Assembly: GCF_051262515.1 (NCBI RefSeq)
Contig: NZ_JBIMER010000018.1
Coordinates: 1-64,000 of the forward strand
DNA from: Arthrobacter_N sp051262515
GTDB taxonomy: Bacteria > Actinomycetota > Actinomycetes > Actinomycetales > Micrococcaceae
Direction of reading: 5' to 3'
Length of the DNA stretch: 64,000 nucleotides
Part shown: piece after piece, positions 53,202 through 62,112 of the stretch
Numbering within the stretch: the first letter of the stretch is position 1
Layout: every line of letters begins with the position of its first letter
Translations under genes and position numbers: made by a program
The notes under the pieces: model-generated
What the model was told of the DNA's origin: nothing
The model's input: only the letters and a program-made list of their open reading frames with translations
Database searches by the model: none

Positions 53202-54183
53202 TCTCGCCATCTGGGGCAACGAGCTCTACACGGGCAAGCGCTCCTACCCGTTCATCGGGATGCGACGCGTGTGGTTCTCAATCGCCGCCGCCTTGGTCCT
53301 CCTTTCCGTGGTCGTCCCCATCGTCAAGGGTGGATTCAACCTCGGCATCGAATTCACGGGTGGATCCGAATTCACCGTCTCGCGGGTAGAAAGCACCGAG
53401 ATATCCCTGGGCCAGGAGGCCGTGCTCTCCGTGGTTCCGGACCACACCCCCCGGGTCACCAACATCGCCCCCAACACCATGCGCATCCAGACGGACCAGC
53501 TCGGTGGGGACCAGACGCTGGAGGTCGCGGAGTCGCTGGCAGGTGCGTACGGCGTCGAAACCGACCAGGTCACGTCCACGTTCGTGGGTCCCTCCTGGGG
53601 GCAGGACGTGTCCAAGCAGGCGCTGTTCGGCCTCATCGCGTTCGTGGTGCTCGTGGCCTTGCTCATGGCGTTCTACTTCCGCACATGGAAGATGTCGCTT
53701 GCCGCCATCATCGGGCTGTTCACGGTCGTAATCATCACGGCGGGGATCTACGCGCTCTCCGACTTCGAGGTGACCCCCTCGGCGATCATCGGCTTTCTCA
53801 CGATCCTGAGCTACTCGCTCTACGACACCGTGGTGGTCTTCGACAAGATCCGCGAGAACACGTCCAACCTCTTCGAACAATACGAGAGGTCTTTCACGGA
53901 GAAGGTCAACCTGGCCATCAACCAGACCCTGGTCCGTTCGATCAACACGTCGGTCGTGGCGGTCCTTCCCGTGGGATCCATCCTCTTTATCGGCGCCTTC
54001 CTCCTTGGTGCCGGTACCCTGCGCGATCTCGCCTTGGCCCTCTTCGTCGGCATCATCGTGGGCACGCTCTGCACCATTTTTGTCCAGGCTCCGCTCTACA
54101 CGGTGCTGCGTGAAGGGGAGGCGGACATCAAGCGCCACGACAAGCGCGTCATGGAACGCCGCGGGGAGAGCGTCCCGGCATAG
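53194..54183 (+). CDS. secF: Protein translocase subunit SecF
   Basis: 329 residues with six transmembrane helices, the GIEFTGGSEFTV block and LSYSLYDTVVVFDKIREN. ATG at 53194 lies within the end of secD, implying coupled translation and equal amounts of the two subunits. Confidence 0.96.
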   Translation: MPNLAIWGNELYTGKRSYPFIGMRRVWFSIAAALVLLSVVVPIVKGGFNLGIEFTGGSEFTVSRVESTEISLGQEAVLSVVPDHTPRVTNIAPNTMRIQTDQLGGDQTLEVAESLAGAYGVETDQVTSTFVGPSWGQDVSKQALFGLIAFVVLVALLMAFYFRTWKMSLAAIIGLFTVVIITAGIYALSDFEVTPSAIIGFLTILSYSLYDTVVVFDKIRENTSNLFEQYERSFTEKVNLAINQTLVRSINTSVVAVLPVGSILFIGAFLLGAGTLRDLALALFVGIIVGTLCTIFVQAPLYTVLREGEADIKRHDKRVMERRGESVPA

Positions 54184-54257
54184 TGGCCGCGCGCGCCAAT
54201 CGCGGGGGAGCGGCCGCTCGGGGCACCCGTACGCTCCGCTTCGAGCGAGCCCTGAGG

Positions 54258-54288
54258 TTGAACCCAACGTGTGCCAGCTTGCTATAAC
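54258..54288 (+). promoter_or_regulatory. Candidate promoter for relA
   Basis: TTGAAC (54258-54263) and TATAAC (54283-54288) are 19 bases apart, 100 bases before the TTG start of relA. The -10 is close to consensus. Confidence 0.5.
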
Positions 54289-54388
54289 CTTGTGTTTACC
54301 GTAGTTCCACAGCCGGTTCCGGATGAAGCAACGCCGGTTTCGGGTTCCAGTGAACCATCGGTACGCGGAACCACCGAGAGGAGCAGCC

Positions 54389-56704
54389 TTGGCCGAGCAG
54401 CCCATCAACGCCGCTCCTGGATCACCCCCGCCGTCAGAAAGGCTTGGCCCGGGTCGACGCGAGCGGACCATGTCGCGCCTCGCTAGGCTCGCGGGCCGCA
54501 ACACGTCCGGACAGCCGCCAATCCTCGAGCCCCTCCTTCGAACGGTGCGCGCCAACAGCCCCCGTGAGGCGCTGGACCTGATCACTCGCGCCTACGCGGT
54601 TGCCGAGCGGCACCACGAGGGGCAGAAGCGCAAGAGCGGCGATCCGTACATCACGCATCCGGTCGCCGTGGCCACCATTCTTGCCGAAATGGGGATGACG
54701 GGGACGACACTGGCGGCCGCGCTGTTGCACGACACGGTGGAGGACACCGACTACTCCCTGGAACAGCTTCGGCACGACTTCGGCGACGAGGTGGCCATGC
54801 TGGTGGACGGCGTGACGAAGCTGGACAAGGTCCAGTTCGGGGAGGCCGCACAGGCCGAAACCGTCCGCAAGATGGTCGTCGCCATGGCCAAGGACATCCG
54901 CGTTTTGCTCATCAAGCTGGCTGACCGTCTCCACAACGCCCGGACCTGGCGCTACGTCTCGCCGGAGTCCAGCGCCAAGAAGGCCCGCGAGACCCTGGAG
55001 ATCTTCGCCCCGCTGGCGCACCGGTTGGGCATGAACACCATCAAGTGGGAACTTGAGGACCTGTCCTTCGCCGCGCTACACCCCAAGGTCTACGAAGAGA
55101 TCGTGCGGATGGTGGGGGACCGGACGCCGGAACGCGAGAAGTACCTGGCGACGGTCAGGGCCCAGATCGGGGACGACCTCCAGCAGGCCAAGATCCGGTC
55201 GAAGATCACTGGCCGTCCAAAGCATTACTATTCCATCTACCAAAAGATGATCGTCCGCGGCAAGGACTTCGACGACATCCACGACCTGATGGGCGTTCGG
55301 GTTCTGGTCGACAGCGTGCGCGATTGCTATGCCACTCTGGGTGCCCTGCATGCCCGGTGGAACCCCCTTCCCGGGCGGTTCAAGGACTACATTGCCATGC
55401 CGAAGTTCAACATGTACCAGTCCCTGCACACCACGGTGATCGGTCCCGGCGGCAAACCGGTGGAAATCCAGATCCGCACGCACGACATGCACCGGCGCGC
55501 CGAATACGGTGTCGCGGCGCACTGGAAATACAAGAACCCGGGAGCGAAGCCCGAGGGCAACGGACCGGACGGCTCGGACATGGGCTGGCTCCGCAGCCTG
55601 CTGGACTGGCAGCAGGAGACGCGCGACCCGGGCGAGTTCCTCGATTCGCTACGGTTTGAGATCAACGCGGCCGAGGTCTTCGTGTTCACGCCGAAGGGCG
55701 AGGTCATGGCGCTGACAGCCGGTTCGACACCGGTGGACTTCGCCTACGCCGTGCACACCGAGGTGGGCCACCGCACCATCGGCGCACGTGTCAACGGCAA
55801 ACTGGTGCCGCTGAACAGCGAACTTCACCACGGCGACTGGGTGGAGATCTTCACGTCCAAGGCGGAGGGCGCCGGGCCCAGCCAGGACTGGCAGGGGTTC
55901 GTCAAGAGCGCCCGCGCGCGCAATAAGATCCGCCAGTGGTTCACCAAGGAACGCCGCGAGGAGGCGATCGACAAGGGCAAGGACCAGCTGACCAAGGCAC
56001 TGCGCAAGAACAACCTTCCGCTGCAGAAACTCATGACGCACGACACCCTGACGGCCGTTGCCCACGAGTTGCGCCACCAGGACATCACCGCGCTCTACGC
56101 GGCGGTCGGCGACGGGCACACGTCCGCGCAGAACGTCATCGAGCATTTGACCGCGCTGGTGGGACCCGCCCACCACGATGAGGCCGACTTCGACGAGACG
56201 CCGATACTCTCGGACTCCCTGCGCCACAAGACGTCCGATTCCGGTGTCATCGTCAAGGGCGCGGGCGAGGTGTTGGCCAAGCTCGCACGCTGCTGCACGC
56301 CGGTGCCCCCGGACAAGATCCGCGGCTTCGTCACCCGCGGATCCGGCGTCTCGGTGCACCGCGCCGACTGCGCCAACCTCGCTGCGCTGGCCGACCAGCA
56401 CGAGCGCCTGGTGGATGTCCAGTGGGCCCCGACCAAATCCAGCGTGTTCCTCGTCGAGATCCAGGTCGAGGCACTGGACCGCAAGTCGTTGCTCTCTGAC
56501 GTCACCCGCGTGCTGTCCGAGAGCCACGTCAACATCCTCTCGGCAAGCGTCAGCACGACGCGAAACCGTGTGGCGATTTCCCGCTTCTCGTTCGAGATGG
56601 GCGATCCCAAGTACCTGCACCACGTCCTGAACTCGGTACGCCGCATCGATGGCGTCTACGACGTCTACCGGACAACGTCCAACACGGGAGCGCGCAGAAA
56701 CTAG
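54389..56704 (+). CDS. relA: Bifunctional (p)ppGpp synthetase/hydrolase
   Basis: 771-residue long RSH protein. The hydrolase HD domain has His76, His90 and His114-Asp115 (HHEGQKRKSGDPYITHP; LLHDTVEDTDY); the synthetase domain has RSKITGRPKHYYSIYQKM and DLMGVRVLVDSVRDCY; a TGS domain (VFTPKGEVMALTAGSTPVDFAYAVH), a conserved Cys-His region (LARCCTPVPPDKIRGFVTRGSGVSVHR) and a C-terminal ACT domain follow. Both activities should be present. The TTG start at 54389 has gagagga 6 bases upstream; an in-frame ATG at 54323 would add 22 unconserved residues. Confidence 0.96.
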   Translation: MAEQPINAAPGSPPPSERLGPGRRERTMSRLARLAGRNTSGQPPILEPLLRTVRANSPREALDLITRAYAVAERHHEGQKRKSGDPYITHPVAVATILAEMGMTGTTLAAALLHDTVEDTDYSLEQLRHDFGDEVAMLVDGVTKLDKVQFGEAAQAETVRKMVVAMAKDIRVLLIKLADRLHNARTWRYVSPESSAKKARETLEIFAPLAHRLGMNTIKWELEDLSFAALHPKVYEEIVRMVGDRTPEREKYLATVRAQIGDDLQQAKIRSKITGRPKHYYSIYQKMIVRGKDFDDIHDLMGVRVLVDSVRDCYATLGALHARWNPLPGRFKDYIAMPKFNMYQSLHTTVIGPGGKPVEIQIRTHDMHRRAEYGVAAHWKYKNPGAKPEGNGPDGSDMGWLRSLLDWQQETRDPGEFLDSLRFEINAAEVFVFTPKGEVMALTAGSTPVDFAYAVHTEVGHRTIGARVNGKLVPLNSELHHGDWVEIFTSKAEGAGPSQDWQGFVKSARARNKIRQWFTKERREEAIDKGKDQLTKALRKNNLPLQKLMTHDTLTAVAHELRHQDITALYAAVGDGHTSAQNVIEHLTALVGPAHHDEADFDETPILSDSLRHKTSDSGVIVKGAGEVLAKLARCCTPVPPDKIRGFVTRGSGVSVHRADCANLAALADQHERLVDVQWAPTKSSVFLVEIQVEALDRKSLLSDVTRVLSESHVNILSASVSTTRNRVAISRFSFEMGDPKYLHHVLNSVRRIDGVYDVYRTTSNTGARRN

Positions 56705-57330
56705 GCAGCCCCCGCCGGCGCTCGTTCGGCCGCCGCGGTGAGCAGACCACGGACCAGCCGTTGCGCGCGCAGCTTGCCCGGCCTGCGTGAAACGTTCTCA
56801 ACGAGTCTCAGGAGGTGGCCCTTAGGGCATCCGAGTCCCGGCGCGTTGACCATCCGCGTCAGGGCAAGAACCGCCTGCTCCTCCGGACTGTGGAAGGCAA
56901 CATCGAGCGCGGTGCGCGCCGGCGTGGTGCACCAGACACCGCCGACCGCACGCATCTCGTTCGGCAGCAGGCGTGCCTCGCTCACACAGACGCGGAGCGG
57001 ATCGCGGGCCATGGCCGAGCGGTGAAAGCGCGGCACCAGGATCTCCAGCTCCTCCGGCGGAGGAGCACACCCGTAGACCCAGGCCGCGGTGAGCCGACCG
57101 ACGGCCCCGCCGCGCAAGCGCCGCCCCGCCAATGCTCCGGCTGCCGCGGCGCGCGGGACCTGGCCGTCCGGCTCCCCGGCCGGCACGTAGGCGCCGGGAA
57201 GGACCCTGCGCAGAACGTCGTCGAGCTCCATGGCCCTGAGTTCCTCCGCCGCGTGCGGAGCCCCCGCCACCAGTACGCGGATTCCGTCGGCGTCTTCCGG
57301 GATTTCTTCCATGGACACACCCTGCCGCAC
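56701..57330 (-). CDS. AbiEi-like protein without a partner toxin
   Basis: 209 residues. The middle (AVGRLTAAWVYGCAPPPEELEILVPRFHRSAMARD ... VWCTTPARTALDVAFHSPEEQAVLAL) matches the pattern of the AbiEi antitoxin family, where a short DNA-binding region is followed by a conserved 'TTPARTALD' strand-helix. No AbiEii-type nucleotidyltransferase lies beside it, so it may be a solitary regulator. GTG 57330 or ATG 57312 could be the start. Its stop codon and that of relA share the palindrome CTAG at 56701-56704. Confidence 0.6.
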   Translation of the reverse strand: MRQGVSMEEIPEDADGIRVLVAGAPHAAEELRAMELDDVLRRVLPGAYVPAGEPDGQVPRAAAAGALAGRRLRGGAVGRLTAAWVYGCAPPPEELEILVPRFHRSAMARDPLRVCVSEARLLPNEMRAVGGVWCTTPARTALDVAFHSPEEQAVLALTRMVNAPGLGCPKGHLLRLVENVSRRPGKLRAQRLVRGLLTAAAERAPAGAA

Positions 57331-57344
57331 GGCGGATGGACAGC

Positions 57345-57389
57345 ACAGGGGCCGGGCTCCGATTGTGGATATCGGTGCCCGGCCCCTGT
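57345..57389 (-). terminator. Long hairpin after the DUF349 gene
   Basis: acaggggccgggc (57345-57357) pairs with gcccggcccctgt (57377-57389), with an inner ccgat/atcgg stem. It lies 12 bases beyond the end of the minus-strand DUF349 gene and is the likely terminator for it. Confidence 0.8.
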
Positions 57390-57400
57390 TGGTGCTCTGG

Positions 57401-59059
57401 CTACTGGAAGTCCTGCGCGGACTTCCGCAGCGTTTCCAGCCACGCGCGGCGGGCCTCCAGGGCCTCCTCCGCCTCGCGGATCTTGCGGTCGTTGCCCTTG
57501 GCGCGGGCCTTCTCCAGATCCGCCTCGAGCGCGTCGATCGTTTCCTCGAGCTGCGTCAGCATGCTGTTGCTGCGTGCCTTGGTCTCCGGGTTGGACCGCT
57601 GCCACTGCTCGTCCTCCGCCGCGCGGACGGCGTCCTCCACCCGACGCAGGCCACCGTCCATGCGCTGCATCGCCGAACGCGGCACCTTGCCCGCCGCGTC
57701 CCACCGGTCGCGGATGGACTCGAGCGACTTCTTCGCCGCCGCAAGGTCCTTGATCGGCAAGAGCGCCTTGGCCTCGGCCAGGATCTCTTCCTTGAGCGCC
57801 AGGTTGCCCTCGAATTCCTGGTCAAGGGCCTGGTTGGCCGACTGACGGGCATCGAAGAACACGTCCTGCGCCGCGCGGAAACGCGCCCACAGGGCGTCGT
57901 CGTCCTTGCGGGAGGCCCGCTTGGATGCCTTCCAGTCGTCCATGAGGCGACGGTACTCCGCGGCGGTCGGCCCCCACTCCGTGGACGTCGAAAGTTCCTC
58001 GGCTCGCGCGATCAGGGCTTCTTTGGTGGACTTGGCCACCGCGTTCTCCGAGTCCAGCTGGGAGAAGAAGGCGCGGCGGTGACGGTCGAACGTGGTGCGC
58101 GCACCACGGAAGCGCTTCCAGAGCGAGTCCTCGGTGGAGCGGCCCAACCTGGACCCGCTCTTCTGCGCGGCCTTCCACAGCTCGAACAGCTCGTTCATGC
58201 GGTTGCTGCCCTGCTTCCACTGCACGGTCCCGGGATCGCGCCCGGCGAGCTCCTCGGCCTCGGCGACAATCGCCTCGCGCGCAGCCAGTTCCTCGGCGCG
58301 GTGTGCCTCGTGGGCCTTTCGCTCGGCCTTGTGCAGCTCCACAACCTCTTCGCGCACGACGGCGATGCGGGCCTCCAGCGCAACGAGGTCACCGACCATC
58401 TTCCGCTCGGCAACTGTTTCCGCCAGGTGGTCCAGCGTCTTGGCCATGTCGGTCGTCGGCGCCTTCGCCGCGACGCGCTGCTCCAGCAGCAACAGCTGGC
58501 TGACGACGTCGTCGTGCTTGCGCACGAAGTAAGCCAAAGCCTCGTCGTGAGTCGCGTCCGGGTACTGTCCCACCGCGTGTTCCTCGCCACCGATGAGAAC
58601 AAACACGTGCCCGTCCTCGGCCACGCGGGCGAATTTCGCCGCCTCCTCCAAGGGGGTGTTGTACGACGGCGGTGCCGGCACAGTGGGCGCGGCGGCCTTT
58701 GGCGGATGCGGTGCAGCGGCCTTGGGCATTGGCGCTCCGGAACCGGGCCGAGGCGTCATCGGCGACCTCGGCGCGGGGCGCGGAACGGCCAGCTGGGACG
58801 GCGTGGGGGCATCGGAGCCCGGAGCAGTTGCTTCGTCTTCCGCGGTGACCTCGGCCGCTGGCCCAGCGGCGGGTCCGCCCTCTGCGGCCGGTTCCGGCGA
58901 GTCCTGGGCTGGAGCCTCCGTCCCGGCAACCTCCGCTTCCAGGTTTACCGCCTCGGGTGCCTGCGTTCCTGGCTGTGCGGCCTCGGCGGAGGCGCCCGCC
59001 TGGCCTTCGGTCACGGGGGCGGACTGGTTGTGGTCGTCGGATTGCTGACTGGTGGTCAC
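57401..59059 (-). CDS. DUF349 repeat protein
   Basis: 552 residues. The first 160 are Ala/Pro/Glu-rich and disordered-looking; the rest is a helical array of DUF349 units, each with a pattern like LWKRFRGARTTFDRHRRAFF and ALWARFRAAQDVFFDARQSAN, rich in conserved Trp/Phe and basic residues, probably coiled. Function is not established in this family. GTG at 59059 (MTTSQQSDDHN) is preferred because the frame upstream has no conserved sequence. It is divergent from hisS by 225 bases. Confidence 0.85.
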   Translation of the reverse strand: MTTSQQSDDHNQSAPVTEGQAGASAEAAQPGTQAPEAVNLEAEVAGTEAPAQDSPEPAAEGGPAAGPAAEVTAEDEATAPGSDAPTPSQLAVPRPAPRSPMTPRPGSGAPMPKAAAPHPPKAAAPTVPAPPSYNTPLEEAAKFARVAEDGHVFVLIGGEEHAVGQYPDATHDEALAYFVRKHDDVVSQLLLLEQRVAAKAPTTDMAKTLDHLAETVAERKMVGDLVALEARIAVVREEVVELHKAERKAHEAHRAEELAAREAIVAEAEELAGRDPGTVQWKQGSNRMNELFELWKAAQKSGSRLGRSTEDSLWKRFRGARTTFDRHRRAFFSQLDSENAVAKSTKEALIARAEELSTSTEWGPTAAEYRRLMDDWKASKRASRKDDDALWARFRAAQDVFFDARQSANQALDQEFEGNLALKEEILAEAKALLPIKDLAAAKKSLESIRDRWDAAGKVPRSAMQRMDGGLRRVEDAVRAAEDEQWQRSNPETKARSNSMLTQLEETIDALEADLEKARAKGNDRKIREAEEALEARRAWLETLRKSAQDFQ

Positions 59060-59284
59060 CGCTGGAACTCTTTCACTCGGATCCGTCCTGGAATGCCTCC
59101 AAAACTCGTGTTCTCCCTGCACTTTACCGAGTCGCCCCGTCCACAGGTAGTTCACGACCCGCCGGTCGCCGAGGCCGCCGCTCTCCACCTAGAATGGGGC
59201 AGTCGCCGTGGCGCCCCCGCCTACCGGCGGACCGCGGTTGCCCTTGAGTACCCGGCCCCACATCTTGAAGGAGTTTTCGACCCC

Positions 59285-60628
59285 ATGGCACGCAAGGCCT
59301 CCCTGTCTGGTTTTCCCGAATGGCTGCCGAACGAACGTCTGGTGGAACTCCATATCCTGGACACCCTGCGCCGCACCTTCGAGCTGCACGGGTTCGGCAA
59401 CATCGAAACCCGCGCCGTCGAGACCGTGGGCCAGCTGTTGCGCAAGGGCGAGATCGACAAGGAGGTCTACGGGCTCTCCCGGCTGCAGGGGGACGACTCC
59501 GAAGCCGCTAAGGCTGACCCCAGTGCTCTCGCCCTCCATTTTGACCTGACCGTGCCGTTCGCCCGCTACGTGGTCGAAAACGCCGGCCACCTGGCCTTCC
59601 CGTTCCGCCGCTACCAGATCCAGAAGGTCTGGCGCGGGGAACGCCCCCAGGACGGCCGGTTCCGCGAGTTCACGCAGGCTGACATCGACGTGGTCGGCGA
59701 CGGCACCCTGCCCTTCCGCTATGACGTCGAGTTGGCACTGGTGATCGCCGAGGCGCTGTCCGCCCTGCCCATCGGCGACTTCACGGTTCGCGTGAACAAC
59801 CGCAAACTCGCCGAGGGCTTTTACCGGGGCCTGGGTCTCGAAGACACCGCCGGCGTGCTGCGCAGCATCGACAAACTCGAAAAGATCGGTCCCGAGAAGG
59901 TCGCGGCCCTGCTTCAGGAGGAGCTGGGCGCCACGCCCGAACAGGCCGCGTCGGCCTTGGCGCTGGCCGCGATCCGCACCGACGACACCTCGTTCGTCGA
60001 TCGGGTGCGCGCCCTCGGCGTCCGGCACGAACTGCTGGAGGAGGGACTCGACGAGCTCTCCCAGGTCATCTCCGCGGCCGCGGAACGTGCCCCGGGCCGT
60101 GTCGTCGCGGACCTGAGCATCGCCCGCGGGCTCGACTACTACACCGGGACCGTCTACGAGACGGTCCTCGTCGGCAGCGAACAGCTCGGTTCGATCTGTT
60201 CGGGCGGCCGCTACGAGTCGCTGGCTTCCAAGGGGAACAAGACGTTCCCGGGCGTCGGCCTGTCCATCGGCGTCAGCCGCCTGGTCTCGCGCCTCTTGGC
60301 CGGCGGCGCGGCGGCCTCCCGCGACGTGCCGACCGCCGTGCTGGTGGCGCTGGCGAACGACGACGCATGGCCCGCAGCGCAGGATGTGGCGGCGTCCCTG
60401 CGATCCCGCGGCATCAATGTCGAGGTCGCCGCCACGGCGGACAAATTCGGAAAGCAGATCAAGTACGCGGACCGCCGCGGCATACCGTTCGTCTGGTTCA
60501 CCGCGGTCGACGGAACCCACGAGGTCAAAGACATCCGCACCGGCGAACAGCTCGCCGCGGACCGCGCGTCGTGGATGCCGCCGTCGGACGACCTGGCGCC
60601 GAGCATGACGACGGCGGACCGGGTCTAA
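59285..60628 (+). CDS. hisS: Histidyl-tRNA synthetase
   Basis: 447-residue class II synthetase. Motif 2 region RRYQIQKVWRGERPQDGRFREFTQADIDVVG and the histidine signature GLDYYTGTVYETV are present, and the C-terminal anticodon-binding domain ends near residue 430. Motif 1-2 includes LALHFDLTVPFARYV, as in archaeal/eukaryal-like HisRS and in the Micrococcaceae, rather than the 'RPEGT' form of E. coli. The ATG at 59285 follows gaaggag. Confidence 0.96.
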   Translation: MARKASLSGFPEWLPNERLVELHILDTLRRTFELHGFGNIETRAVETVGQLLRKGEIDKEVYGLSRLQGDDSEAAKADPSALALHFDLTVPFARYVVENAGHLAFPFRRYQIQKVWRGERPQDGRFREFTQADIDVVGDGTLPFRYDVELALVIAEALSALPIGDFTVRVNNRKLAEGFYRGLGLEDTAGVLRSIDKLEKIGPEKVAALLQEELGATPEQAASALALAAIRTDDTSFVDRVRALGVRHELLEEGLDELSQVISAAAERAPGRVVADLSIARGLDYYTGTVYETVLVGSEQLGSICSGGRYESLASKGNKTFPGVGLSIGVSRLVSRLLAGGAAASRDVPTAVLVALANDDAWPAAQDVAASLRSRGINVEVAATADKFGKQIKYADRRGIPFVWFTAVDGTHEVKDIRTGEQLAADRASWMPPSDDLAPSMTTADRV

Positions 60629-60666
60629 GCGCGGGTCCCCGCCGGCGAGCCTGGACGCCCGGGCGC

Positions 60667-61899
60667 CTACCGCCGCAGGCGCAGCGCCACGGCGCGCCCC
60701 GCGCACCCGACGGCGAACACGCCCAGCATGGTGGCGACGCTGGCCGGAGGCAGCGTCGCCGCCAGCGACAGGCACGCCGCTCCGCCGGCGGCATTCAGCC
60801 ACCGCGGGGAATACCAGGGGCGTTCCCGCAATGTCCAGGCCGAGGCGTTCGCCACGGCGTAGTAGACCAGCACGCCGAAGCTGGAAAAGCCGATGATCGT
60901 CGTGACGTCGGTGGCCAGCACCAGCAGCGCGACGAGGACGGCCACGGCGACTTCAGCCACCCAGGGAACGCTATGCCTTGTCGACACCCGAGCGAGGGCC
61001 ACCGGGAGGTCGCCGCCGCGCGCCATCGCCAACGCCGTGCGTGAAATGCCCGCGACCAGCGCCAGCAGGGCCCCCAAAGCCGCCAGCGCCGCTCCCGCCG
61101 CCGCGATCCACGCCGGGGCGCCGAGCCGCACGACGGCGTCGCGCACCGGCGTCGTCGTCTCGGCCAGTCCCTCCAAGCCGAGGAGGTGCACCAGTCCCGC
61201 CGCCAACACGCCATACAGCACCAGTGTGGCGCCGAGGGCGCCCACGATGGCCAGCGGGATGGTCCGCTCCGGATCCCGCACCTCCTCGCCGAGCGTTGCG
61301 ATGCGCGCGTAGCCCGCGAACGCGAAGAAGAGGAGCGCCGCAGCCTGGGGGACCGCCCACGCGTGGGGAGCCCCGGCGGCCGCATCCGGCGCGGCCGCCG
61401 TGCCGGTCAGGGCACCCACGGCGACGAACGCCAGGAGCCCCAGGACCGGAGCGAGCAACAGGCGGGCGGCACCTGCGGTGCGGTTGATGCCGCGAAGGTT
61501 CACGGCCGTCACGGCGGCAACCGCGCCGATCGCCAACGGCACCGCGTAGCGCGGGGCGGCGTAGAGGCCGAACGTGTACGCCATCGCGGCGCAGGACGCC
61601 GTCTTACCGGTGACGAACCCCCAGCCGGCAAGGAACCCCGGCCATGGGCAAAGTTGTTCGCGACCATAGAGGTAGGCGCCGCCGGACGAGGGGTGGACGG
61701 TGGCCAGTGCGGCAACCGCGAGGGCGTTCGCCGTCGCGACGACCGCCGCAAGCATGAGCGCAACCCACAGCATCGAGCCCGCCCGCGCGGCAGCGGGGGA
61801 GAGGACGACGAACACCCCGGCGCCGACCATCGAGGCGATTCCGAGGGTTGTCGCGTCGAACAGGCCGAGTGAACGCTTCAGGCGTGAGGGCGACGCCAT
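60667..61899 (-). CDS. APC-superfamily amino acid permease
   Basis: 410 residues with about 12 transmembrane helices. It begins with FDATTLGIASMVGAGVFVVLSPAAARAG, the APC first-helix GAGIF-type motif. Substrate unknown. The start (ATG 61899) is preceded by ggaggaa, and that ribosome-binding segment lies in a 20-base tandem duplication. It is convergent with hisS. Confidence 0.88.
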   Translation of the reverse strand: MASPSRLKRSLGLFDATTLGIASMVGAGVFVVLSPAAARAGSMLWVALMLAAVVATANALAVAALATVHPSSGGAYLYGREQLCPWPGFLAGWGFVTGKTASCAAMAYTFGLYAAPRYAVPLAIGAVAAVTAVNLRGINRTAGAARLLLAPVLGLLAFVAVGALTGTAAAPDAAAGAPHAWAVPQAAALLFFAFAGYARIATLGEEVRDPERTIPLAIVGALGATLVLYGVLAAGLVHLLGLEGLAETTTPVRDAVVRLGAPAWIAAAGAALAALGALLALVAGISRTALAMARGGDLPVALARVSTRHSVPWVAEVAVAVLVALLVLATDVTTIIGFSSFGVLVYYAVANASAWTLRERPWYSPRWLNAAGGAACLSLAATLPPASVATMLGVFAVGCAGRAVALRLRR

Positions 61900-61900
61900 G

Positions 61901-61940
61901 GGTTCCTCCGGGTACTCGTCGGTTCCTCCGGGTACTCGTC
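61901..61940. repeat. Perfect tandem duplication of 20 bases carrying a ribosome-binding site
   Basis: The 20-base unit ggttcctccgggtactcgtc occurs twice without a gap (61901-61920 and 61921-61940). On the minus strand each copy contains ggaggaa; the proximal copy is the permease ribosome-binding site and the distal copy repeats it 20 bases further from the ATG. Confidence 0.95.
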
Positions 61941-62023
61941 GAGGCGGCCGCGCTGGGCGGCGGTGCGGAGCGAGTGCCCCTCGAGGGAAAGGGTGCCTGA
62001 TTCCGGCGGCCGTCGGCCGACCG

Positions 62024-62029
62024 GTAAAC
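62024..62029 (+). promoter_or_regulatory. Candidate -10 element for aspS
   Basis: TAAACT, about 85 bases before the aspS GTG. It is the same hexamer as the proA -10 in this window. The leader is short and shows no T-box motif. Confidence 0.4.
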
Positions 62030-62112
62030 TCGTTCAGGATTGATCTAACCACAACGCCACGCACGACGGCCGAGAGCCGGATGCGGACGCAACCCCCTCC
62101 GAAAGGACCGCA

